From contig JAFFJZ010000052.1 of NCBI GenBank assembly GCA_018340375.1, positions 992,001 to 1,056,000 on the forward strand: a stretch of DNA of 64,000 nt, given 5' to 3'. The position numbers and the translations under genes are program-made. Below the pieces are notes generated by a model. That model searched no databases and had not been told where the DNA came from. It saw nothing but the letters and a program-made list of their open reading frames with translations. This document shows positions 21,279 to 31,262 of this stretch, in pieces (the stretch's first letter is position 1; every line of letters begins with the position of its first letter). Origin of the DNA: Gonatopus flavifemur (taxonomy: Eukaryota; Arthropoda; Insecta; Hymenoptera; Dryinidae).

Positions 21279-21821
21279 TTATATATCAACAGATTTATCA
21301 GTAGCAGCAACTGGCGTCACCGAAATATTAGTAGTTTCTGAATTTGGTGTGTTACTATTATTTGCAATAACTTGAGGTGCATTCAATTTTATTTCTATAA
21401 AACTTCTATTGCTCACATCCAGCAGCCCTTCCATTTTTCCTGGCTCATTATCACCATAAACTTCTTTGCCATCTAGAGTCCCGACTGAATTTATAGATAG
21501 ACATATATTGCCATTTTCCATGATCGTTTTCGAGTCATAACGACCTGTGACATATATTTGTCTATGATCATGTGGATCAAAACGAAACTCGCCATCATTT
21601 ACATTACCATCTCGACCTTTATTTTTTGGAGATATTATATCTCGCGACATAACCAACCCTATTTTACCATTGCTCAATTCTACAAAAGATAACATTCTAT
21701 TCTCCTTAGGGTCACTTACTCGGTTTGTCTTATTACCAGACCACCAATTTTTAATGCCGCTCCAGACTGATGCAATTCTTCCTGCAATCGACTGAGAAAA
21801 GTTTTTTATTCTTTCTAACAT
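21279..21821 (-). CDS. Phage-associated hypothetical protein (frame intact)
   Basis: The frame encodes 180 residues from ATG 21819-21821 with CAGGAGTAAAAT upstream as ribosome binding site. It begins MLERIKNFSQSIAGRIASVW, has a Trp-rich patch (SGIKNWWSGNK), a beta-rich middle (LSFVELSNGKIGLVMSRDI; QIYVTGRYDSKTI) and an Asn/Thr-rich tail. It sits directly downstream of the capsid gene on the same strand with its own terminator, so it was probably part of the phage structural block. I do not recognise the family. It has no visible lesion, one of the few undamaged genes in the bacterial segment. Confidence 0.65.
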   Translation of the reverse strand: MLERIKNFSQSIAGRIASVWSGIKNWWSGNKTNRVSDPKENRMLSFVELSNGKIGLVMSRDIISPKNKGRDGNVNDGEFRFDPHDHRQIYVTGRYDSKTIMENGNICLSINSVGTLDGKEVYGDNEPGKMEGLLDVSNRSFIEIKLNAPQVIANNSNTPNSETTNISVTPVAATDKSVDI

Positions 21822-21904
21822 ATTTTACTCCTGGAATTAATAATAATTCAATTATTACATGAAAAATATAATATGTCAATTATTCTATAAAAATTTATAA
21901 AGTT

Positions 21905-23062
21905 TTAGTACTTAATTGCAATTTTCAACAATTTAATAGCGCTGGTGTTTACAACTTCCCCGCCGACACGCTTAGTTACAAGAAATCTAACATAAGGTTT
22001 GTTTGTATAAGGATCTCTCAATATTCTCATTCCTCTGTTATCCACGATCGTATAGGCTCGCTTAAAATCCGCTACCGCAATCATTGTAGGTGGCATATCA
22101 GCAGATTTATATACTGGTATTCCCATCAAAGTATCTAATGTTTCAAGTGATAAACTCGGCTGCCAAAGATACTGACCTGTTTCAGATTTTAGTAGCCTCA
22201 CGTCCTTGAACGTACTCCTGTTCATCAAAAATGATGCATTTTCAGAGTAATGTTCATTCAGAGAGTAGTACAATATCATTATCGCATCACTATCTAGCTT
22301 ATCAGCTTTAATTTGCTCTATTTTATCTTCATAAGCTAAAATTCCTTTAGGCTGAAAAGTGCCATCACCTTTAATGGAGGCTTCATTCTCCTTCTTACTG
22401 AAAGTTTCGGCAACCTTTTCCACAAGCCAACTTTCAACATTGACAAATGTATCATCGAGCAATTTTTGTGATATTTGCGGCTGAGCATAGAGCTCATAAG
22501 TTGTGATGGAAATCTTTTGAATTTTAGGTGTACTAGTGTCGTTTGCAAAATCATACTTAGATTTATAGCCACCATCTTAATCCTTTACTGTTTCACCACT
22601 CCAACCTGCACCAGCACGATCACAATCTTCTATAATATAATCCAATGTTTCAGTAGAGATTCTTTGACTAGAACATACTTGCCGCATTGGAGAGGAATCA
22701 GCTATACGCTTGTTTATCCGTTTTACAATGTTAGGAGTAACTAAATACCCTCCAATATCATCATCATCTCCATTGAGGGTTTTGTGTAATAACCTACTTT
22801 CCATTCCCTTGCGGATATAATCAGAAAAATATTTATCACCTGTATTAAAATCTGTGCTAATCTCTGGGCGTTGAGCTGCGGTTTCAATAAAATCTCAGCG
22901 CTCTTTGCAATTATCAATATTACTATTTATCTTGCATAGCTGCTCGATAGTTGCAGGTCCTTTGCTTTCGATTTCTTTAAGTTTGCCATCATTTATTAAT
23001 TTGAATTGCTCCCATGATGAAGCGAGTTCATTAACACGGTGAGCGATATCAGTAAGTGACAT
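21905..23062 (-). pseudogene. HK97-type phage major capsid protein, two nonsense codons
   Basis: The start is best placed at ATG 23060-23062 because AAAGGAGGCTATA precedes it. A helical/coiled N-terminal scaffold-like region (VNELASSWEQFKLIND) is followed by the HK97-fold capsid body. Landmarks are GGYLVTPNIVKRI, AGWSGETV, QPQISQKLLDD, GDGTFQPKGIL, FLMNRSTFKDVRLL, GMRILRDPYTNKPYVRFLVT and AIKLLKIAIKY at the end. All parts are in one frame, broken by TGA near 22892-22894 and TAA at 22577-22579. Family capsids are about 380 to 400 residues, which fits. The protein would have formed the phage head; neighbours suggest a WO-type prophage or phage remnant island. No cifA/cifB-like genes are present nearby. 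Confidence 0.88.
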
Positions 23063-23129
23063 TATAGCCTCCTTTGAAAATGAAATTAGAATAGTCATTG
23101 TAATTTGAAGGTAATCTTCAATCTCAGTA

Positions 23130-23745
23130 CCTTTCCGTTGTCATGCGTGTGGCTAACACTGGAATCCAGTCTGTTCACACAAGAAACGTTGTAGAGCGCT
23201 CTCGTGTTTTACCAACTTAGTGCCCCTAGATCCCATAATGTCATTCCAGTGCGTGACACTGGAATCCAGCCCTTTCGTCATTAAAAACGTTGTAAAGTGT
23301 TCACCGACTTAACTTGATTCCAGTTCCAAGCACCAGGATAACAGAAAAGAGGCTACTTGAATGAAACCTTTTGATAATTATGAAAAGGATGGATGGCAGC
23401 GCCGAGCAATGACACCTAATTAAAGAGTACCGACATTATATAGTGTTTATTTTTCCTGTCAAGCACTTTTTTCGCTGTACACTCATTCAGGAGAATGTGC
23501 AAACAAAGTACATAGCTGTTTGCCAAAACAACAAATGGTATCCTGTACTGGGATCCATTTTTCTATCATCACCAGAAACGTTGATTACTTTCATATCTGT
23601 AAATTTAACTGGATGCCAGTGTCTGGGCACTGGCATGACATCTTCTTGATAGATAATATTCGTACAACTGTGACTGCCAATTGCTCTGAAACTACGATGT
23701 CAAGCGTTTGTTGCTTTTATCCTATGCCACCTTATCTGCCCTGCT
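23130..23745. repeat. Intergenic Wolbachia-type repeats between phage block and pyrF
   Basis: Two repeat clusters (about 23130-23320 and 23560-23645) contain CATTCCAGTGCGTGACACTG and CCAGTGTCTGGGCACTGGCA type palindromes. I see no gene in the rest of this 600-base gap. Confidence 0.7.
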
Positions 23746-24430
23746 TCAATCAATAAAAGATTTCAATATTAATTCTGCACCACTTCCTGGATTGCGACTT
23801 TCCGTAATTGGTCTACCAATTACGATATGATCAGCTCCTGAATTTATTGCTTCTTTTGGTGTGGCTGTCCTTTTTTCATCATTATGAGCTGAATTCATAC
23901 GGATTCCTGGAGTAATAATTTTAAAGCCTTTATCACATTCTTGGCGCACTCCTTGAGCTTCTAGCGCAGAGCGAACTACTCTATGTAGTCCAATCTTTTT
24001 TGCAAGCTTTGTCAGCAAAATTACCTGTGATTTTGCTTCCCTTGTTACTCCGAATTCACTCAGATCTTCATTGATCATGCTGGTTAGCACTGCTACTCCC
24101 ATTAGCTTCATTTTCTTTCCTTGCACTACACTTAGTGCTCCTTTAAGCATTTTTGCTCCACCACTGATATGCAATGTTAGCATCTCAACATCTAGAGCTT
24201 TTATTGCTTCAACTGTTCTAGCTACAGTGTTCGGAATATCATGCAATTTTAGATCTCAAAAAATTGGGACATTGCATTTTGCAACCTCTCTCACTCCAGA
24301 AAGACCTTGTGCAGCAAAAAACTCTAACCCATGCTTGATTATGCCAACCTTATCACGCAGAGCACTAGCCCAAGATACGGCTTCATCCAAATCTTGTGTA
24401 TCCAGTGCACATATTATTGGGTCAATTATC
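23746..24430 (-). pseudogene. pyrF: Orotidine 5'-phosphate decarboxylase, nonsense codon in the active-site motif
   Basis: PyrF decarboxylates OMP to UMP in pyrimidine synthesis. The minus strand encodes ICALDT at the N-terminus, then a stop where the active-site motif should read Leu: PIF(stop)DLKLHDIPNTV. TGA lies at 24256-24258. The catalytic Asp-x-Lys-x-x-x-Asp pattern is otherwise kept. Downstream, the same frame runs to the end with LMGVAVLTSM, IITPGIRMNS and GADHIVIGRPIT, the phosphate-binding end of the barrel, stopping at 23746. The exact start is unclear because the first codons before Asp-Pro-Ile-Ile-Cys lack an ATG. Confidence 0.9.
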
Positions 24431-24470
24431 TTGTATAGTTTTTTTTTATAATAAGAGTAATTGTTGCATT

Positions 24471-24952
24471 TTACAATCCATATTCAGGGATTGGTCCACT
24501 CGCAATGCCTTGTACAGACACTGAACCTGATAATCTGGTCGGAGTTGGTGAACGACTGGCATATCCAAGATCTTCCTGTAAAGAATCAGACGTTCCCTCC
24601 GATGTTTTGGAACCTTTAACTGGCTTGGATTGCACGAGCTGCCCTAATATAAATTTTATTTTCTGAGTCTCCCCTAATATTATTTTTTTGCTATAATCTT
24701 TAATTGTTTCATTTTTTCTTATCGATTCTTCTATCTTCTCTATCACATATTGAAGTTGTTTCATTTGACTGTCTCGCTCTAAAAGTGAATTTCTTAAATT
24801 TCCCACTTCGTTATTACAATCTTGTCGTATTTTGTCTAACTCAAAAGACTGATTTTTAATTAAACCATCTGCTTTATCTAGCTTTTCAGATTTCCTTTTT
24901 GATTCTTGAGATAAGTTTTTATTTTTCTGATTAATTTCTTGGAATTTACATC
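24471..24952 (-). pseudogene. Coiled-coil protein gene copy 2, 3' part
   Basis: Minus-strand frame running from the IS border to a stop at 24471. It is Lys/Glu/Gln-rich coiled coil (KIRQDCNNEVGNLRNSLLER; MKQLQYVIEKIEESI) with a Ser/Pro/Thr tail ending IPEYGL. It is the likely C-terminal half of the gene whose N-terminal half is at 25919-26607, with the IS between. In copy 1 (8014-8691) this half is absent. Confidence 0.6.
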
Positions 24953-25918
24953 AGACCTGCTGCGAAAGGTGTTGACAAAATTATGTGAGAGAGGTAGAAG
25001 AAGGATGAGCAGATTGAGTAAGGTAAAAAATGAGCTTTAGTCACTATAACATAAAGAAACACCCAAGAAACTTTCGTAATATAACAGGTTCAACTATAGA
25101 GGAGTTCGAAAAGGTGGTGGAAAAAGTGAGGTCTGAGTGGGAAAAACTTGGAGAACAGAAAAAGTGCTATGGCAGAAGATCACAACAACCAACTCTGGAA
25201 GATAAGCTATTCTGCGTAATTTTGTACTATCGCACTCACATAACACATAGATTTTCAGAGTGCCTGTTGAATGTGCACAACGCAAATGTATGTAGGTTAC
25301 TGAAGAAAATAGAGCCATTACCTGCCAAAGGAGTTACTATAACAAAAGATAGAAGTATGACACCAGAAAAAATAACAAAGATTCTGGCTGATGTTACAGA
25401 ACAGCAAATACAGAGACCAGAAGATAGTAAAAAACGGAAGAAATCATATTCAGGGAAAAAAAGAACCAACATTATGAAAACTGAAATTATTGTTGAGAAG
25501 AATGGAAAAATTCTCTCAGTGGCAAGGTCACATCGCGGTAAAATTCATGATTTTCGTATAAGGAAACAAGAAAAACATTCACCAGTGAACAGCATGAAAT
25601 ATGCCGATTCTGGATATCAAGGTTGGCAAAAATTGCGGAGCAATGTTGTAATTCCACGCCAGAAGTATCGTAAGGAGCCATTGCAGCAGAAGGAATATAA
25701 TAGAAGACTAGCATCGTTCAGAATGAGAGTAGAAAATAAGATCCGTGAGATAAAGATATTCAAGATTATGTTGCATGTTTACCGCAATTTTCAGAAGTAA
25801 TACAACTTCAGATTTAATATTATTGCTGGTATTGTAAATCTCAAGCACGCCTTTTAGTTAATCTTGATTTCAGTCATCCTCCTCTCCTTTTTTTTATCGC
25901 TTGATTCGCAGCAGGTCT
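24953..25918. mobile_element. Bacterial insertion sequence, full length (IS copy 2)
   Basis: A 966-base element has AGACCTGCTGCGAA inverted ends and a possible ATC duplication (24950-24952 and 25919-25921). It carries one transposase gene. The compact layout, short TIRs and DDE-type gene are those of IS5-like bacterial elements found in Wolbachia; the exact family was not checked. Confidence 0.85.
25030..25800 (+). CDS. IS transposase (IS5-like), open frame intact
   Basis: The frame encodes 256 residues, start ATG 25030 (MSFSHYNIKKHPRNFRNITG). The N-terminal part is a helix-turn-helix-like domain (TLEDKLFCVILYYRTHITHR). The second half contains KTEIIVEKNGKILSVARSHRGKIHDFRI, in which a catalytic Asp would be expected, then YADSGYQGW (Asp followed by Gly-Tyr-Gln-Gly, typical of DDE_Tnp_4-type IS5 transposases) and a basic C-terminus with RMRVENKIREIKIFK, in which Glu would complete the triad. 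No internal stop, in contrast to copy 1. It is a bacterial gene and is not expected to be expressed from the nucleus. Confidence 0.85.
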   Translation: MSFSHYNIKKHPRNFRNITGSTIEEFEKVVEKVRSEWEKLGEQKKCYGRRSQQPTLEDKLFCVILYYRTHITHRFSECLLNVHNANVCRLLKKIEPLPAKGVTITKDRSMTPEKITKILADVTEQQIQRPEDSKKRKKSYSGKKRTNIMKTEIIVEKNGKILSVARSHRGKIHDFRIRKQEKHSPVNSMKYADSGYQGWQKLRSNVVIPRQKYRKEPLQQKEYNRRLASFRMRVENKIREIKIFKIMLHVYRNFQK

Positions 25919-26607
25919 ATCATAATTTATCTAATGCCACACAAAGTTCTTCTTGCCTTTTTATGTGATTCTTCTTTTTTTGTATATAGTATATATTTCC
26001 CTTTACGTAGTTTGTCCATTTTCTCAGATAACTCCTCGTTTCCTTTGGATATTTTTTCTATTTCCTTATGCAATTCTTCATGTTTATTATTGTCTATCTT
26101 CCTTTTCAATTCTATTATGCGTTCTTCCCTCTCAGTTAGATTAGCTTCTTTTTCCTGTGACTGTTTACACAAATATGAGATTCTATGGAGTAGTTCTTTT
26201 TCTTGTGCAGCAAGCTCATCTTCCTCCTTCATTACTTCTTCTAATTCGTCTGTTATTCCAATTATATGGCTCATTTTTGCTTCTAATTTCTCCTCCAAAG
26301 ATTTTTTTTCTTTAAGAAAAGATTTCCTCTCAGCTTCTGCTTTTCGACCCAATTTTCTTGCTTCTTCGTGTAAATTGCGCTTTCCTTGAGTCAACTCACG
26401 CACTTTGTGAGCGAATTCCTTCTTCACTTTCCTAGTGTCAATAATCATTTTATACAAAATCATAAAAGCCAAAGCAGATAATACAGCTAAAGCGAGAATT
26501 AAAGAACTAGGTACATTAATAAGCTTTAAAGATGTAAAAGACGTGAGAGTAGCCAGAGAACTAGCTATAAAATAAAATGTATTATCTTCATTGAGCGAAT
26601 TGCTCAT
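25919..26607 (-). pseudogene. Coiled-coil membrane protein gene copy 2, 5' part
   Basis: The start is ATG 26605-26607 (MSNSLNEDNTFYFIASSLAT). A hydrophobic segment of about 40 residues (SSLILALAVLSALAFMILYKM) looks like one or two membrane helices. It is followed by about 150 residues of coiled coil (EEARKLGRKAEAERKSFLKE; EKEANLTEREERIIELKRKI). The frame is shifted near its end (KKARRTLCGIR) and then meets the IS. The same gene in opposite orientation lies at 8014-8691, also ending at the IS at the same base. Function unknown. Confidence 0.75.
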
Positions 26608-26639
26608 AGCCTATACACAAAACTGCAGCAGTCTTGCAT

Positions 26640-27226
26640 ATATTGGTTAGAATTATCTTACCTGTAGTTCATCCTGGTGCATCCTAGTGCATCCAGATGA
26701 TTGTGTCGCAGGTCGACTTATTGTTGTTTCTGTTAGAGACGGTGTAACGTGAACCCAAATTTTCGAAAAAAAATGTTTCTTCTCTCACGTTCTCTATGCT
26801 TCCTTCTCTCCCGTGATACACATGAACACAACATGCATACCGAGCATCGCCGATGCATCTCGGAGTGCACCGAGAATGAGGTATACGCGCTCACGTGGAC
26901 CGTACGAAAAATTGAACGAACATAACGGAAATAAGGAATGAGACCCAAGCAAAGAATATCTATCGAAGAGAACATTTTAGGGCACCAATTGAAATCCCAA
27001 TAAGAATCCTTTTCGTACACAATGAGTAACGAAAAGAATTCGGAATAAGAGAGATGTCTGTCGAGACAATACTAGATAGTATCGAACAGAATCTTGCCAT
27101 AAAATGTAACATATGCCCACCCCCATTAGCAGTCAGGCAAACATGTGTAAAATCCTTTTTCCCTTCTATTCTTTTCTTTTTTTCAGGAGACGAAATGATT
27201 CTGTGTGTCTATATATGTATATATAT
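26640..27226. other. nuwt right flank, no gene seen
   Basis: Bacterial character fades between about 26610 and 26730. From about 26740 the sequence looks like host DNA with ACGTGAAC/GTTCTC runs and no credible ORF. The junction cannot be placed to the base. Confidence 0.45.
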
Positions 27227-27559
27227 GGGGCATTCTTTGCCAAACCGTACACTCCCCCCCTTGTCCAAAATTGAGATCGACGTAAAAATATGACTCAGGT
27301 GTCAAATGAGAGCTTGGAGTGTCTAGTTTATTTTACACACTGGCCTTTTTGGGAATCCAATATGGCGGAGCCAGTATGCCGGCAAACGCCATTGGAGAAC
27401 GGTTACGGAAATATCAAATAGTGGATTATTTGGCCGAAGAACCTCACGATTTCTTTGAGGTCTTTGAGGTCGCTGAATCCGAATCTGAGGTCGATGACTC
27501 AGCTCAACCTACTCTTCACTCCTATACGGGGGTGAAATCGTTATTTTTGACATAAATCG

Positions 27560-28560
27560 ACGTTGTATTCTTTTCTGTGGTAAATGAAACAGCCGGAATC
27601 ACTTCAGACGTGATATTTCTGGCTTTCTCAAAATATCTGAAAGATTAAACTTTCAGCGTTCAACCCTCCACCCTTCTGTAGGGGTTGAACCGGTTTTTTC
27701 ATTGAAGAACCGACCCTGTATCCTTATCAAAGAGGAATTTGAGAACGTGAATTGCTTGTAAATGAACATTTTCGAGTTTCCTGGGATATCTGGGGACCTA
27801 GAGCTTTTTCAACCCACCCCAGACCCCTCTGTAGGGGTGGAACCGTGATTTTTGAGATGAATCCACCTCATACTTTTTCCTGTGGGAAATTGAGGCACCA
27901 AAACTAAGTCAAATTGATGAATTTGAGATTTCTCAAGATATATGGAAAATTGAACTTCCGACAATCAACCCTGCACCCCTTCATGGAGGTGAAATCGGTT
28001 TTGTTTATTGGAAACCGCCCCTGTATCCTGACTACCGGAAAATTCGAGAACCATGGTGCCTGCAACTGAATACTCTCAAGGTTTCCGGGATATCCGGAAA
28101 CCAAGAGTTTTCTCTACCCACCCCAGACCCCTCTATAGGGGTAGAACCGTGATTTTTTAGATAAATCTAGTCCATACTTTTGGGGAATTGAGGCATTGAA
28201 CTGAGTCAAATTGATGACTTCGAGGCTGCTCAAGATATGTGGAGAATTGAACTTTCAACAATCAACTCTGCGCCCCCCTATGGGGGTGAAATCAGTTTTT
28301 TGTATTGGAAAACCGCCCCTGTATCCTTACCACCGGGAAATTCGGGAACCATGATTGCCTGCAAATGAATATTCTCAAGCTTTCCGGGATATCTGGAAAC
28401 CTACAGCTTTTTCGACCCACCCCAGACCCCTGTCCAGGGGTGGAACCGTTATTCTCTAGATGAATTCACCTTATACTTTTCCCTGCAGGAAATTGAGGCA
28501 CCAAAACTACGTCAAATTGATGAGTTTCTCAAGATTTGTGGGGAATTCAACATTTTGTTA
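27560..28560. repeat. About 300-bp tandem repeat in the left part of U1
   Basis: The block CCACCCCAGACCCCT-(GTA)GGGGT-GGAACCGT recurs at about 27817, 28117 and 28417, each followed by TTGAGGCA-CC and later CCGCCCCTGTATCC. The unit is close to 300 bases with a related partial unit at the left edge. Three full units are visible. Confidence 0.75.
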
Positions 28561-28989
28561 ATAACTATGGGTTTGTGACTGTAACCAAGGGGGTCACTTT
28601 TAAATCTGAATGTCGGTAATGATAAGTAAATATTTATTCCGCCATATCTGCCCGTGAGATTTGGTATGGATTACCAAATACTGGTAACTGCAACTAAATC
28701 GTTCTCTCAGTGCACTATTTGTATCAGACCAGTTCACCTCGGAGAGGTATAGAAGTGAAACCATTAATTTGTAACTCCGCCAGACTCAAAGACCATCAGA
28801 AAATTGTAATCATGAATCTGGTAAATTATTACCACAACTATGAAATAGTTGCCGCGGCTATGAATATAACTTTGTTGAAGTATGAGGAGCTTACGGAACG
28901 TGTAAATCTGATTTTCATCAATTCGCATTTTCTAAACATTTACGACTCCACGTTGATCATTCGAAAATCGTTTCATACATAACTTTCTC

Positions 28990-30730
28990 AATGATGGCAC
29001 TGTGGAAGAATGATGCTTCATAATCTCAGGTGCAGGTAACACTGTTCGGAACCTCTTATTCAATCTCCTTGTTGACTTGTCGTGATCAACTTTGCTAGAA
29101 TACATTATTCTTGTCAGCTTCCCTTCCGAACGTAGCGCCAATACCATCGTATGCACTTCTGCCATCTGCCGTAGCGCTATAGTGCCATTCTGCATCCAGA
29201 TCGAAATCCTGTTGATGACAAACAAGATTTGCCATTTGAAATCTGTTCTTAAGATGTTGTTTTGCACCATCCGTCATGTAAATTATCCTCTTAACATTTC
29301 TGACATTTTTTTTAATTTCAGGAATCAGTTGTTTTTGTACTGTGTAAACAGCGGCTGTATCATGTTCCAAACTGTCAGATAAGAATACGCAACTTTTATG
29401 TCTGAGTTCTGTGTCTTCTTTGAAATGATGAATAATGGGGAATACGGTGCACTGGTCATAATCCAAACGGGATGCTTGAGCAGCATCTTGTACCGCGTAC
29501 GCGTAATTCTTGGAGAAGTCGAACATAACAATCACTTTGTCATCGCAGAGATCAATTTTCTTTTGGGAAATAAATTGAGATTGTTGTTTCGCGATGAAAG
29601 AATGTGGTTTGAGAATTTTCAGCTTAGAGCAAAATTCATCAACAAAGTCATTGACGTCAGCGGTATCCGTTTGCAAAGTAGAACTATCTGTTGCTGTCCA
29701 CTTGCTATATTGTACTTCATGAATGGATGCGGTTGTCAAAACTTCAGACAATGTTTCATGCGATATTTGAGTTGTTGGGCACTGGCTGCATAAATCTGAA
29801 TAACAATCAGATGTTGGATTTTTGCAGACAATTGATTTTATGCAATCGTGATAGTTACGAATTGTCTGAATGTTCCGTTAATGCCGGTATGTTTATTGCA
29901 TTCAACATGGACTTGCAATTTTGGTGAATAGTACGAACACATACTGAGTGTGTCCTACTAATACCAAGTAGTATACAGTGCTTCGGACGGAGTTTCGCAA
30001 AAGCACTAAAACTGATTGTGACGTTCGGATGTATTTCTTCGAACAAGTTATGTAGTTCTTTGAGACTAATCAATAACATACGCTTTTGCATTTTTATACG
30101 ATCCCCATTGACTTTCACCGATACAGTATCCTTTATTCCAGGAAGTAATCTACTTATCGAATCGTCGTTATAAAACTTTACTACTGTTTTAGTAATAGAA
30201 TTTGATCAGCATCTACCACCTCTCGCAATCAAATCAGGCAAAACTCCTTGAGATAATCTCAATTCTTCACTTTTTCTCGCCAAATGTACTGAGGCGTTAA
30301 ACTCCCTGCAAATCCTCCTGATACTCCATGATTCTGGAGCGATAGTTAGAATTTTCAATTTCATAGGATCGTTACCTTCCAAGGTTGAGAATTTGTCTTT
30401 CAATCCCTGTAGAAGTTCTTCTAACTCAATCAAACGAGATGATGAAGTTTCATCTGTATTAATGGAAGAATCGCCGTCAATTGATGATAAGCTCTCATCA
30501 CAGTCCATACTTACAATACTCTCTTCAGAATTATCAAGGGATATACGGCTTTTTTGCTTGAGTGCGCGTTGTAACCTACAGTCATCACATACCACAGAAC
30601 TCCCAGGCAGATGAGGTTTCTATTTCAGGAGGTTTTTTGATATTTTTCTCAAATCCGTGCCAACGTGGTGGAGCACACCGTCTTCTTCATAAGGGTTGAT
30701 GCATCTGTCTGTGCGAACTTTTCTCGACAT
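28990..30730 (-). pseudogene. Transposase of element U1, broken
   Basis: The minus strand starts MSRKVRTDRCINPYEEDGVL and meets a TAG near 30619. It continues with a Cys-rich pair (VVCDDCRLQR) and then a helix-turn-helix-like stretch (WSIRRICREFNASVHLARK). After frame changes come DTVSVKVNGDRIKMQKRMLL and KLRPKHCILLGISRTHSVCV, then the core: VMFDFSKNYAY, MTDGAKQHLKNRF, AEWHYSATADGR. The three acidic residues are spaced 82 and 26 residues apart, matching 84 and 26 in U2, and I take them as a DDE triad. Several stops and at least two frame changes make it non-functional. Known relatives are TE-derived proteins common in arthropods and cnidarians; superfamily not settled. Confidence 0.7.
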
Positions 30731-30779
30731 TCTTATATGGCGTCACTATTGCCGTGAGCCAAGATGAGTCTTGAGGACG

Positions 30780-31262
30780 ATTGTTTCTACACCTTCTGAG
30801 ACAATTGCTGAGACGCAGAAGTCGTGAAAACGACTGTTTGAACACCGATTAAGATAATTTCTGATGAGCAATAGTCGTTAAATCGACTGTTTGAAATCCG
30901 ATTGAGATTATTCCTAATACGCAGTAGTCGTCGGAATGACCGGAGAAAAATCATCTGCGACACAGTGTTGGCAGAGATTAGTCGTGAAAACGGCTGTTTG
31001 AACACTGACCAAGAGAATTTCTAATTAGCAATAGTCGTTAGATCGTCTGTTTGAACCCCGATCAAGATAATTTCTGATACGCAGCAGTCGTCAGAATGAC
31101 CAAAGAAAAATTCTCTGCGACACGGTGTTCGCAGATATTAGTCGTGAAAACAACTGTTTGAACACTGACCAAGAGAATTTATGATGAGCAATAGTTGTAG
31201 AATCGACTGTTTGAACACCGTTCAAGATAATTCCTGATAGGCAGTACTCGTCAGAATGTAAT
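30780..31262. repeat. Tandem array in the right part of U1 (about 159-bp higher-order unit)
   Basis: TAGTCGTGAAAACGACTGTT recurs with changes at about 30820, 30980 and 31140. Between these lie weaker copies of the same 50-60 base module, so three modules form a higher-order unit. It is unrelated to the array at the other end of the element. Confidence 0.75.

Larger units (their letters stand above)
4480..26640. other. Nuclear insertion of Wolbachia-type DNA (nuwt), interrupted by host transposons
   Basis: This interval holds bacterial genes of Wolbachia character: ankyrin proteins, typA, pstB, dapB, pyrF, an HK97-type phage capsid gene, an IS with TIRs, and repeats such as CCAGTGTCTGGACACTGG in the gaps. 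AAGGAG-type ribosome binding sites and stem-loop terminators are still readable. Nearly every gene is broken. Two eukaryotic-type transposons (5094-7125 and 9532-16735) lie inside it with TA duplications, and removing them rejoins bacterial sequence. About 12 to 13 kb of bacterial DNA remains. The species name Wolbachia is an inference from gene content and repeat style. Confidence 0.85.

Noticed and set aside
20780..23062. Cytoplasmic incompatibility (cif) or other toxin genes beside the phage block
   Set aside because: No long frame or motif of that kind is present; only capsid and short phage-type proteins were seen.
4480..26640. Assembly chimera or live symbiont contamination
   Set aside because: Host-type transposons with target duplications interrupt bacterial genes, and almost every bacterial gene carries lesions. 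Neither is expected in a contaminating symbiont contig.
29398..29793. Plus-strand open frame of 131 codons
   Set aside because: It is the antisense shadow of the U1 transposase, whose motifs are on the minus strand.
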